Positions 43,203 to 51,575 of a stretch of 64,000 nucleotides of DNA are shown here, one piece after another (the stretch's first letter is position 1; the number at the start of each line of letters is the position of its first letter). The position numbers and the translations under genes were made by a program. The stretch is taken from positions 16,706 through 80,705 of the forward strand of contig CAMLLB010000014.1 of the NCBI GenBank assembly GCA_946480815.1, read 5' to 3'. The notes under the pieces are model-generated. The model was given only the letters and a program-made list of their open reading frames with translations. It did no database searches and was not told the DNA's origin. This DNA comes from an uncultured Flavobacteriales bacterium. GTDB lineage: Bacteria; Bacteroidota; Bacteroidia; Flavobacteriales; Crocinitomicaceae.

Positions 43203-44089
43203 GCTTCGATATGACTTAAGAATGATTGTTCCAATGATTGTTTCTTCACGAAAATCTCTTCGCAGTAAATATGCGCTGATGCAAGCTTTTTGTTGATTTC
43301 CAAGCTGCTTAGGTTGCTGGTAAATTCTATGAGTGAATCCTGCTCGTCAACCACGCGCAAAAGATCCATTCCCAACAACTCTTTAATCCTTGGAAGCTCA
43401 CCACTTCTGATAAAAATATGTTCTTTATCTTGGATGATCTCTTTCAATTTTCCTTCACGAATCATGTTTCCCTTACGCATGATGATCACATCAGTACAGA
43501 TCTTCTCCATTTCGTCGAGGATATGTGAAGCTACCACAATCGTTTTTCCTTCTTCTTTCAATCCAAGAATTATACGGCGTACATCTACGATACCCATCGG
43601 ATCGAGACCATTGGTAGGTTCATCCAAAACCAGCACTTCCGGGTCAGAAAGCAAAGCAGCTGCGATGGCTAATCGTTGTTTCATTCCCAAGGAATAAGTC
43701 TTGAACTTCGATTTTGCCCGTTCAGACAGTTCCACTTTTGCCAGAGCACTTTCAATTGCAGGTATTGGATCTGGAATTTCCTTGATCTTAGCAACGATCT
43801 TCAGGTTGTCGATCGCATTCAGATACGGGTAAAAATTCGGGGTCTCCAAAAGTGCACCTATTCGTTTGCGATTGGCAGCTTCCATTCCGTTTCCGAACCA
43901 GGAAAAAGATCCATTGTTTGCCTTCAGGATTCCCAGCAGGATCGCAAGTGTAGTAGTTTTACCGCTTCCGTTTGGCCCAAGGATCCCGAAGATCTGTCCA
44001 CGTTCCACCTTAAAAGAAATGCCCTTTACAGCATCCACTTTTTTATATTTCTTGGATAAATTATCTACCTCTAAAACAATCTCTGACAT
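43199..44089 (-). CDS. ABC transporter ATP-binding protein
   Basis: 296 residues. Walker A GPNGSGKT at 38-45, signature LGMKQRLAIAAALLSDP, Walker B VLVLDEPTNGLDP. The C-terminal ~80 residues are a small accessory domain typical of drug/bacteriocin-type exporters. It is first in the pair and is driven by a clear promoter with -33 TTTG and -7 TAGATTTG. Confidence 0.9.
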   Translation of the reverse strand: MSEIVLEVDNLSKKYKKVDAVKGISFKVERGQIFGILGPNGSGKTTTLAILLGILKANNGSFSWFGNGMEAANRKRIGALLETPNFYPYLNAIDNLKIVAKIKEIPDPIPAIESALAKVELSERAKSKFKTYSLGMKQRLAIAAALLSDPEVLVLDEPTNGLDPMGIVDVRRIILGLKEEGKTIVVASHILDEMEKICTDVIIMRKGNMIREGKLKEIIQDKEHIFIRSGELPRIKELLGMDLLRVVDEQDSLIEFTSNLSSLEINKKLASAHIYCEEIFVKKQSLEQSFLSHIEA

Positions 44090-44105
44090 ACGCTGGATTT
44101 TGAAT

Positions 44106-44138
44106 CAAATCTAATTAATATTCGTTTCCATAGACAAA
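44106..44138 (-). promoter_or_regulatory. Complete promoter of the ABC exporter
   Basis: On the minus strand TTTG (44135-44138) and TAGATTTG (44106-44113) are 21 bases apart, and ATG 44089 follows 16 bases later. This is the best -33/-7 pair in the window. Confidence 0.6.
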
Positions 44139-44199
44139 AAAGGATACGTGAGTGGTAAAAATCAATTGGATATCGGTGATAAACTAATTTGATCAGCGC

Positions 44200-44239
44200 A
44201 AAACAGTAGGGGCGGAAAATTTTCCGCCCCTACTGTTTT
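44200..44239. terminator. 40-bp perfect palindrome, GTAGGGGC family copy 5
   Basis: Arms AAAACAGTAGGGGCGGAAAA and its exact reverse complement, 4 bases after the tadA stop (minus strand), with T-runs either side. It should end the pheS-ytxJ-QC-tadA operon. Its loop-proximal centre AAAATTTT differs from GATTAATC of copy 1. Confidence 0.85.
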
Positions 44240-44243
44240 ATAA

Positions 44244-44687
44244 TTATCGTTTGCTTTTAAAAAAGTCAAGCATCAACTGGGAACACTCGTTCTCCAAAGG
44301 CCCTTTACTGACAACCGTTCTTGGGTGGTACAATTCATTTTGGAAACGCCCCGCCCCTCGTTTTTCATCACGCGCTGCAAAAATGATCTTATCCAGTTGC
44401 GACCAGTAAAGCGCTCCGGCACACATTACACAAGGTTCGATCGTTACATAAAGCGTACAATCTTTCAGGTATTTCGCTCCCAGATATTCGGAAGCAGCCG
44501 TAATTGCCTGCATTTCTGCGTGTGCAGTTACATCGTGGAGCCGTTCCGTGAGGTTGTGTGCCCGGGCAATGATCTGATTATTTACAACCACAACAGCACC
44601 AACCGGGATTTCACCCAATTCGAAAGCTTTTTGTGCTTCCATATACGCCTGGCGCATGAAATACTCGTCGTTGTAAGGAGAGATCAT
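44244..44687 (-). CDS. tadA: tRNA-specific adenosine deaminase
   Basis: 147 residues. Zinc-site residues are visible: H56 and E58 in AHAEMQ, then C86 and C89 in PCVMC. It converts adenosine 34 to inosine in tRNA-Arg. It lies 3 bases after the glutaminyl cyclase gene, in an operon that starts with pheS. Confidence 0.95.
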   Translation of the reverse strand: MISPYNDEYFMRQAYMEAQKAFELGEIPVGAVVVVNNQIIARAHNLTERLHDVTAHAEMQAITAASEYLGAKYLKDCTLYVTIEPCVMCAGALYWSQLDKIIFAARDEKRGAGRFQNELYHPRTVVSKGPLENECSQLMLDFFKSKR

Positions 44688-44690
44688 TTG

Positions 44691-45767
44691 TTATTTCCCG
44701 AATTGAACTTCAAAGGTTTTTGTCCAGTATTTCCCGGTCATGTACGTTTTGTTCGTCAGCTTATTGTGTGCAATTCCGTTCAGAACATCTCCGGAACCTT
44801 TTCCGCGAATAATTAATTCGTTTGCATCGATTTCCTGTAACACACGCCCGGTTGTCGGTTCAATTACCAATACGGTTCCCGTTGTATATACATTCGCATA
44901 GATCTTTCCATCGATGTACTCCAATTCATTCAGGTTCGTTCTCGGGCCTACATTATCATATACCTCAATCACTTTCGTTGCCTGGAATGACTTCGGATCA
45001 CGGAAAGTAATACGCTCCGAACCATCTGACATGATAATGGATTTTCCATCATTGCACAATCCCCAACCCTGACCAACGTACGTAAACTCATTTTTAAGTA
45101 CCATGGTTTTCTTATCGTAAACAAAGCACTTGCTGTTTTGCCAGGTAACCTGGTACACCAAATCTCCCAAAATGGTAATTCCTTCACCAAAATAAGTGGC
45201 ATCCAATCCGTTCTTAGGGTCCATAAACGCACCTGTTTGCAAAGAAACCGGCCCGATCAGTGTTTTCCCCTGCTGGCCCGGATCTCCGGTCCCTTCATAC
45301 AATTGGTTTCCATCGAATTCATATCCTTGCGTGTAGTTTTCCGGGTTATGCGGAAGTTCATTGACGATCTTCACGAACAGTAATTCAGGAGCGATATCTG
45401 AAGTAACACGAACAATTGCAGAATTTTCCAATACGGTCCCGTCTTTAAAAGTAGATCGAAGGACCAATGATCTGGAACCCACACCATAATAATCGGTTTT
45501 CAAAGCAACCGTTCTTGTTTGGGCTTTTGGATTATTCCAGGTTTCAAAGACCGAATCATTGTAAAGCAATTCTACTTTAGCCAAGCCTTCGGGAATCCGG
45601 AACTTAATTGGAATATCTTCACCATATTTCGCCTGGGGATCACCCGGAAGTTCAAATTTTGCCATTTCAAGTTCTTCCGAATCACCTCCGGATTTCATCA
45701 AAGGAACGATGATAAAAGCTGCAAGGACCAAAAGGAGGAGTACAATGATTCCGTATCTTCTTTTCAT
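44691..45767 (-). CDS. Glutaminyl-peptide cyclotransferase, membrane anchored
   Basis: 358 residues. An N-terminal anchor (about 5-24) is followed by a short beta module (about 30-125) and the bacterial glutamine cyclotransferase propeller (about 130-358). Family marks: NYTQGYEFDGNQLYEGTG, YQVTWQNSKCFVYD, MSDGS and NELEYIDGKIYANV. It converts N-terminal glutamine to pyroglutamate outside the cytoplasm. Many exported proteins in this window have Gln right after the signal peptide and are natural substrates. Spacing to ytxJ and tadA is 1-3 bases, so it is in the pheS operon. Confidence 0.85.
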   Translation of the reverse strand: MKRRYGIIVLLLLVLAAFIIVPLMKSGGDSEELEMAKFELPGDPQAKYGEDIPIKFRIPEGLAKVELLYNDSVFETWNNPKAQTRTVALKTDYYGVGSRSLVLRSTFKDGTVLENSAIVRVTSDIAPELLFVKIVNELPHNPENYTQGYEFDGNQLYEGTGDPGQQGKTLIGPVSLQTGAFMDPKNGLDATYFGEGITILGDLVYQVTWQNSKCFVYDKKTMVLKNEFTYVGQGWGLCNDGKSIIMSDGSERITFRDPKSFQATKVIEVYDNVGPRTNLNELEYIDGKIYANVYTTGTVLVIEPTTGRVLQEIDANELIIRGKGSGDVLNGIAHNKLTNKTYMTGKYWTKTFEVQFGK

Positions 45768-45768
45768 A

Positions 45769-46128
45769 TTAAATGAGTTTCAAAATGTCTGAAGCACTTA
45801 TCCCGTTATGGGTTTCCGAGTAAATGACTTCGTGGTTACTAATGAGAATTGCCTGCGGAGACTGATGTTGCACTTGTGTCAGTTCTTCAATCTCATTGGA
45901 CAAGGGCCGGTATGCTAATAGATCCAGGTAAACACAAGTTGCTTTCTCCGGATCCATATTATTTTCAAAACGGTTGAGTGCCATGGAGGAAATACTGCAA
46001 CGTGTACTGTGTTTAAACAACAGAACAGGTTTCATTTCCGATGAGTCCAATAATTCCTGTAATTGTTCCGAACCGGTCAGTTTTACCCACGGAAATTCGG
46101 CTTTTTGTTTGCTTGAAAAAAGTCCCAT
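45769..46128 (-). CDS. ytxJ: Bacillithiol system redox protein YtxJ
   Basis: 119 residues of thioredoxin-like fold. The single active cysteine is C44 in HSTRCSISSMAL, the family signature. YtxJ is a monothiol bacilliredoxin, so bacillithiol is probably made by this organism. It overlaps pheS by one base and is one base from the cyclase gene, so it is co-expressed with both. Confidence 0.9.
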   Translation of the reverse strand: MGLFSSKQKAEFPWVKLTGSEQLQELLDSSEMKPVLLFKHSTRCSISSMALNRFENNMDPEKATCVYLDLLAYRPLSNEIEELTQVQHQSPQAILISNHEVIYSETHNGISASDILKLI

Positions 46129-47153
46129 CAGAAATTCACTCCTTTAAATTGTTTCAAGAAGCGCACATCATTCTCTGAATACAGTCTCAGATCATTTACG
46201 CGGAATTTCAATTGGGCAATGCGCTCAATTCCCATTCCGAAAGCAAAACCGGTGTAAGTTTCCGAATCAATCCCGGAAGCTTCCAGTACATTCGGATCAA
46301 CCATTCCACAGCCCAGGATCTCAAGCCAACCGGTATACTTGCATACATTACACCCTTTCGAGTTGCAAATGGTACAGGAAACATCCACTTCGGCACTCGG
46401 CTCGGTGAACGGGAAATAGGATGGTCGTAAACGGATCTTTGCCTTATCACCGAATAAGGATTTTGCGAAATAATCAAGGGTCTGTTTCAAGTCAGCGAAA
46501 GAAACATTTTTATCAATATACAGGCCTTCCACCTGGTGAAAGAAACAATGCGCACGTGCTGAAATTGCTTCATTGCGATACACTCTTCCGGGAGAGATCG
46601 TTCTGATCGGAGGTGTAGAGGATTCCATTACACGCACCTGGACAGATGAAGTATGTGTTCTCAACGCCATTTCACGCTCGCCTTTTTCAATGAAGAACGT
46701 ATCCTGCATATCCCTTGCCGGGTGTTCCGGCGGGAAATTCAACGCTGAGAAATTGTGCCAGTCATCTTCAATTTCCGGTCCTTCGGAAACAGAATAACCG
46801 ATGCGCTCAAAAATAGCGATGATCTCACTTCGAACAATCGAAAGCGGGTGTCTTGCACCCAATGCGATCGGCTCTGCCGGGCGTGTTACATCCACATCCG
46901 AATCTGAACCCTGCACATTTTCCAGACTTTCTTTGGAAAGCATCCATTTTTCTTCAGCTAAGATCCGTAAGCCGTTTAAAAGCTGTCCTACTTCCTTCTT
47001 TTCTTCATTCGGAACATTCTTTAACTCACCGAAAAGATTCTTTAATTCTCCTTTGGAACCCAAAAAGTGAATCCGGAATGCTTCGACAGAATGGAGGTCT
47101 GTTACGGCATAATTTTCAATAGCTTCCTTAGCTGCAGCGATTTGCTCTTTCAT
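46128..47153 (-). CDS. pheS: Phenylalanyl-tRNA synthetase alpha subunit
   Basis: 341 residues, class II synthetase. Helical N-terminus (about 1-80), then the class II core with HPLSIVRSEIIAIFERIGY (motif 1), PGRVYRNEAISARAHCFFHQVEG (motif 2, residues about 190-212; here cited in part) and GFAFGMGIERIAQ (motif 3). A zinc-type insert CTICNSKGCNVCK is also present. It pairs with PheT, whose gene is not in the window. First gene of an operon with ytxJ, glutaminyl cyclase and tadA. Confidence 0.95.
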   Translation of the reverse strand: MKEQIAAAKEAIENYAVTDLHSVEAFRIHFLGSKGELKNLFGELKNVPNEEKKEVGQLLNGLRILAEEKWMLSKESLENVQGSDSDVDVTRPAEPIALGARHPLSIVRSEIIAIFERIGYSVSEGPEIEDDWHNFSALNFPPEHPARDMQDTFFIEKGEREMALRTHTSSVQVRVMESSTPPIRTISPGRVYRNEAISARAHCFFHQVEGLYIDKNVSFADLKQTLDYFAKSLFGDKAKIRLRPSYFPFTEPSAEVDVSCTICNSKGCNVCKYTGWLEILGCGMVDPNVLEASGIDSETYTGFAFGMGIERIAQLKFRVNDLRLYSENDVRFLKQFKGVNF

Positions 47154-47337
47154 TCTTTTAATCCAACCTTTTTACTTTCTAAACGTCTATTCAAAAAAAA
47201 ATTACCGGAAATGTAACTTTTTCTTTTAATTTGATGTTTAAAAACATACTTTTTCGAGCAACGAAGTTACGAAATTGTAGAGAATCAGATTATAAACGCA
47301 ATAAAGATTATATTTACATCGAAATAAAAACAGCACT

Positions 47338-47712
47338 ATGAACAAATTGGTACGTAATATTGGATATTTCTCCTTGCTTTCAATACTTCTCGTATTGTCT
47401 TCCTGCAAGAAAGATCCTTCTATATTAAAGGTTTTCGTACGTTCAACGAATAACGAGTTGGTTAACAATGCAAAAGTTGTCATTATCGGGGATGTGAACT
47501 CTGACCCGGCAACTCCTGAATATGTGGATACGGTTCAAACGAACTCATCCGGTTTTGCATATTTTGACATGGAAGCGTTCTTCAGTAAACTTGGTAAGAA
47601 AGAAACTACCGGTTACTTCGACGTTTTGGCAAAGAAAGATTTGGAGGAAGGAAGTGGATATATCCGCTGCAGAGCCCATATCACCAATGTATTAACAATC
47701 TATTTCGAATAA
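47338..47712 (+). CDS. Small lipoprotein, tandem paralogue 1
   Basis: 124 residues. Lipobox VLSSC gives lipidated C23. The mature domain is an Ig/carboxypeptidase-regulatory-like beta sandwich (ILKVFVRSTNNELVNNAKV, TNSSGFAYFDMEAFF). The most divergent of three related genes in a row. The pair 47712/47717 is 4 bases apart, so they are co-transcribed. Confidence 0.65.
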   Translation: MNKLVRNIGYFSLLSILLVLSSCKKDPSILKVFVRSTNNELVNNAKVVIIGDVNSDPATPEYVDTVQTNSSGFAYFDMEAFFSKLGKKETTGYFDVLAKKDLEEGSGYIRCRAHITNVLTIYFE

Positions 47713-47716
47713 CAAA

Positions 47717-48100
47717 ATGAATACACTTATTAAAACGGCATTTTTCGGAGCACTTGTTATTGGAATAGGTGTGGTTTTTTCCTCTACAGGCTGTAGAAAG
47801 AAGAAAGATACCACCGCTAAGATCTATGTTTTGGATGCCAACAACCAACGAGTAGCGGGTGCGCAAGTGGTATTGAAGGGTGAATCAACAGTTCCGAATT
47901 CTCCGCCGGTTGTTCTTTTCGACACCACATTGAGCGACGGTTCGGGTATTGCTTCTTTTAACTTCAATGATGTTTACCAATTAGGACAAGCGGGTGTAGC
48001 TGTTCTGAATATTGAAGCAAGAAAAGATGCGCTTTCCGGTGAAGCAATTATTAAAATTGAACAGGAAGAGGAAAACGAAGAAACGGTGTTTATCCAGTAA
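47717..48100 (+). CDS. Small lipoprotein, tandem paralogue 2
   Basis: 127 residues, lipidated C26 in SSTGC. The mature domain KIYVLDANNQRVAGAQVVLKG, then FNFNDVYQLGQAGVAVLNIEA and the tail EEENEETVFIQ, is clearly related to the next gene. A terminator separates them. Function unknown; a surface or periplasmic beta sandwich. Confidence 0.7.
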   Translation: MNTLIKTAFFGALVIGIGVVFSSTGCRKKKDTTAKIYVLDANNQRVAGAQVVLKGESTVPNSPPVVLFDTTLSDGSGIASFNFNDVYQLGQAGVAVLNIEARKDALSGEAIIKIEQEEENEETVFIQ

Positions 48101-48120
48101 ATTCTATCTCTCAGATACTG

Positions 48121-48157
48121 AACCCTGACTTCACTTTGGTGAACGTCAGGGTTTTTT
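48121..48157 (+). terminator. Rho-independent terminator
   Basis: AACCCTGAC / GTCAGGGTT stem with an inner TCAC / GTGA extension and a T-run after it, 20 bases past the stop of paralogue 2. Confidence 0.85.
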
Positions 48158-48263
48158 ATTCATACAAACTTCAAAAAGGAACATCCGGAACTCACTTTTA
48201 TTCATTTCAAACCGGTGAATCTGTTTTTATATAAGACATTGCAGCTATAAAAATTAGCGCACT

Positions 48264-48635
48264 ATGTTATCACGATCCATTTTGACCCTCGCTATCGGAG
48301 CAGCAATTCTAAGTATCGGTTCTTGCAGAAAGAAAGAGGATACGATTGCCAAGATTTATGTGCTGGACCAAAATAACAGTCGTGTGGCAGGTGCAACGGT
48401 TGAATTAATCGGAGAAGAAACCGGTGAACCGGGTCATGGTTCCATCAGGGATCCGAAAGTAGCAACGACTAATGAGCAAGGTGAGGCCACATTCAATTAC
48501 AACGATATCTATCAGTTGGGGCAGTGTGGCGTCGCCGTATTTAAAATAAAAGCAAGCTTGGGTGGTGCCGTTGGAAACGGCATCATCAAAGTTGAACAGG
48601 AAGAAACGACGGAAGAAACGGTTTTTATTCAATAA
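48264..48635 (+). CDS. Small lipoprotein, tandem paralogue 3
   Basis: 123 residues, lipidated C21 in SIGSC. Highly similar to paralogue 2 (KIYVLDQNNSRVAGATVEL, YNDIYQLGQCGVAVFKIKA, tail ETTEETVFIQ). A separate transcription unit, since a terminator precedes it. Recent duplication is likely. A dispersed palindrome follows. Confidence 0.7.
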   Translation: MLSRSILTLAIGAAILSIGSCRKKEDTIAKIYVLDQNNSRVAGATVELIGEETGEPGHGSIRDPKVATTNEQGEATFNYNDIYQLGQCGVAVFKIKASLGGAVGNGIIKVEQEETTEETVFIQ

Positions 48636-48645
48636 AAACACATTA

Positions 48646-48686
48646 TAAACACGTAGGGGCTGATTAATCGCGCCCCTACGTGTTTA
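48646..48686. terminator. GTAGGGGC family palindrome, copy 6
   Basis: Arms TAAACACGTAGGGGCTGATT and AATCGCGCCCCTACGTGTTTA pair except for a one-base bulge; centre GATTAATC as in copy 1. It lies between convergent genes (stops at 48635 and 48698) and may end transcription both ways. Confidence 0.75.
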
Positions 48687-48697
48687 ATGTCATACGG

Positions 48698-51505
48698 TTA
48701 TTCCGTCAATTCGTATTTGTAATTCTTTCCTTTCTGAATCGCAGGGATTCCCTCCTTCAACCACAAAGGTTCAGGTTTGTTCAACAGGTAGAAATCAAAG
48801 AACTGGCGCATCCGGATACTCAAATCCATTCGGTTGGCAGGTTTCATCAAGTTGTGATCATCTCCATTATAGTTCAATAACCAAACCGGTTTTTGCAAAC
48901 GACGCAAACCTGTATACAATTCAATTCCCTGGTACCATGGAACTGCTCCATCTTCATCATTGTGCATGATCAATAGCGGAGTTTTCACTTTCGGTAAGCC
49001 AAAGATCGGGCTGTTCTCCACATACAATTCCGGTGAATCCCAAATGGTTTTCCCGATCCGGCTTTGAGAATGCTCATACTGGAACTGTCTGCTGTAACCG
49101 GATCCCCACCGGATCCCGCCATAAGCCGAAAACATATTCCCAACCGGAGCTCCGGCCATTGCTGCAGCAAAGCGATCTGTCATAGTGATCAACTGTGCTG
49201 TTTGATATCCGCCCCAGCTTTGCCCCTGCAATCCCATTCTTTTGGAATCAATGTTGGAATACTTTCTCAATACCGCATCCGTACCGCTTAAAATACAATC
49301 ATAAGCACTGTTTGCAGGATGTCCGGCGGTATAACGGATATTCGGGATGAAGACCACATAACCTGCTGATGCGTATTCCGTCGGGTAAATAATAGAAGCA
49401 GTGGGTTTCGGTGCATAGTGATTGTGAATTTCATCCGAGTAAAGTTCATAATAGTAAACCAATAAGGGATATTCCTGGTCCGGATCAAAATTCTCCGGTT
49501 TGTATACCAGTCCTTCCAATGGAATGCCTGAATAACTGTTCCATTTGATCAATTCCACGGTCGACCAATTGTATTGACTTTGCTGCGGATTGGCAAAGGA
49601 GATCCGGGAGATTTCTGCTCCTGGTTTTGTGGTCGCGAACAAATCCGGGAAATCGCTGTTCGAAGAACGGTTAAAGATGATCCGGTCACTTTTCTTCGCT
49701 TTCATGAAATTGAAATAATTATGACCAGAGCCGGAGATCAATTCGAAATTCGGATTTGAAAAGGAACCTTTCACCCGGTAAACATCCATCATCTTACTTG
49801 TTTTGCTGAAACGGGTCAACAAAGTGTTCTCAGGATAAAAACGTAACGAGTCATTATTCAAATTGAACAATCCGTAGCGGTAATTGGTATCCTGGTCTGA
49901 ATTCTGTAAGCGGTATGTTAATGACTGCAAGGTATTTGAAGTCAGATCATAAGCTAAAACAGCTTTGTCTGCCTGCACAAACAGCGTTTGATCATTCGGT
50001 CCCCAGCCAATGATTCCCTGGGGTTCATCCTCTTCGATCATCCCGTTTTTATCTTCAAAGAAATTTCCTTTCCAGCTACAGGTAATACACGCTTCTATTT
50101 GAGAATCCGTGTTCATCACATAATATTGCTTTGTACGATTATTCCAAAAAACGAATTGTTTACCATTTGGAGACAAGTATCCACGGGTATAGACCTTTTC
50201 TCTCAGGGTAGAAATTTTCCCGTCTGAAACCCGGATCAGGTAGTAATTTGTTGGGTTCATTGTATTCCAGGTTGCGTAGCGGTATGCTTCATCGCAATTG
50301 GCTAAAATAAAGGATTGATCGTAACGCTCAGACGATTGAAGGTGCAAACTATCGTTTCCAAGTACAATTGCTTCCCCGGAATTCAAATGGTACACAGCCA
50401 GGTTCGTTTTACTTTGGTCGCGTTTCAGTTCTACCAACTGTTGCGGCTGCAAGCGCTTGTCTTTCCAGTGCCACAAATCTACTTTTGATTTCTCCGTTTC
50501 CAGCAGCGTATCTTTGAACGGTTTTTCAGGCCGGTCAGCAACTCCGAAAAATACATCCGCATCGTTATTACTCAAATAAGGTTTGAAATTCGAGGATAGC
50601 ACTTCGTCATTCGGAAAGCTCATCGAAGTATCGATCAGTTGCTTGAATGTTTTTGTATCCGGATTGATGGTAAACAAAGACCAGCGCTTATTGGAGGCAG
50701 TATCAACGGTTGCGAGGCCCAGTAAGGTATTGTTCTTTCCGGAGAAACTGATTCCTGCATATTCCGAAACACGCTTTTTATCATTCCAAACTTCCTTTTT
50801 GGAAAAATCGTAAATCCCCAAACGAACGGAGTCTTTCTTGAATTTCTCCTGTTGAACGAAAACAGCATATTTTCCGTCTTTACTCAATTCAAACTGGGTA
50901 ACGTGTTTAAAGCACTTCTTATCTTTGGTAAGCGGATCAATCAAGGTCAATAACTTCCCGTCGGTTTTAATCTTTCCTTTTTTCTTCTCCTGCTTCTTTT
51001 CTTTTTTTGCCTCGCTTTTACTCAAATATCCCTTCGGCCATTCATTCTTAGCAGAAAGGAAAGCCACTGAACTTCCCTTTTCAGCCAGTTTAAATTCCTT
51101 CAACTGATCGTATTTCTTTACGGAACCATCGGCAGCAGACCAAATTCCCAATGAATCTTTCGGCCATTTCTCTTTGTTCACTTTTGCAAGCTCAACTTTC
51201 CGCAAGGTATCGAAGCCGGGATGGATCTTAAAAACAACATAGCTTCCACTCTCATCAAATTTGGGTTCATACCCGCGGGCAATGGAATCTTTCTTTCCTG
51301 TTTCCAAATTCACGAAATACAAAAACCCATCACCACGATACGGCTTGATCGAGTACACGCTAAACTTCCCGTCTTGCGAAAGTTGTACATCACTTACTCT
51401 ATTCCAGGAATTATATACTTCCGGGCCCAGAATTTTCTTCTGTCCAAACACATTATATCCCCAAAATAGCATGACTAAAATTCCAAATCCAACTGATACT
51501 TTCAT
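48698..51505 (-). CDS. S9 prolyl-oligopeptidase family peptidase, secreted
   Basis: 935 residues from ATG 51505; an in-frame TTG at 51514 is rejected. Signal peptide ends at NVFGQ. A long beta-propeller-like region (about 25-650) precedes the alpha/beta hydrolase (about 680-935) with S763 in GQSWGGYQT, Asp in NDEDGAVPW and His in GDDHNLMK. It cleaves peptides, often after proline, in the periplasm or outside. No T9SS tail. A large insertion of Lys-rich sequence lies at about 170-195. Confidence 0.85.
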   Translation of the reverse strand: MKVSVGFGILVMLFWGYNVFGQKKILGPEVYNSWNRVSDVQLSQDGKFSVYSIKPYRGDGFLYFVNLETGKKDSIARGYEPKFDESGSYVVFKIHPGFDTLRKVELAKVNKEKWPKDSLGIWSAADGSVKKYDQLKEFKLAEKGSSVAFLSAKNEWPKGYLSKSEAKKEKKQEKKKGKIKTDGKLLTLIDPLTKDKKCFKHVTQFELSKDGKYAVFVQQEKFKKDSVRLGIYDFSKKEVWNDKKRVSEYAGISFSGKNNTLLGLATVDTASNKRWSLFTINPDTKTFKQLIDTSMSFPNDEVLSSNFKPYLSNNDADVFFGVADRPEKPFKDTLLETEKSKVDLWHWKDKRLQPQQLVELKRDQSKTNLAVYHLNSGEAIVLGNDSLHLQSSERYDQSFILANCDEAYRYATWNTMNPTNYYLIRVSDGKISTLREKVYTRGYLSPNGKQFVFWNNRTKQYYVMNTDSQIEACITCSWKGNFFEDKNGMIEEDEPQGIIGWGPNDQTLFVQADKAVLAYDLTSNTLQSLTYRLQNSDQDTNYRYGLFNLNNDSLRFYPENTLLTRFSKTSKMMDVYRVKGSFSNPNFELISGSGHNYFNFMKAKKSDRIIFNRSSNSDFPDLFATTKPGAEISRISFANPQQSQYNWSTVELIKWNSYSGIPLEGLVYKPENFDPDQEYPLLVYYYELYSDEIHNHYAPKPTASIIYPTEYASAGYVVFIPNIRYTAGHPANSAYDCILSGTDAVLRKYSNIDSKRMGLQGQSWGGYQTAQLITMTDRFAAAMAGAPVGNMFSAYGGIRWGSGYSRQFQYEHSQSRIGKTIWDSPELYVENSPIFGLPKVKTPLLIMHNDEDGAVPWYQGIELYTGLRRLQKPVWLLNYNGDDHNLMKPANRMDLSIRMRQFFDFYLLNKPEPLWLKEGIPAIQKGKNYKYELTE

Positions 51506-51575
51506 GAAAACCAAGTAATTTTAAACTAAAGGTTAAATATAAATACTTAATTTGTGACACAAATAAGAAAAACGC

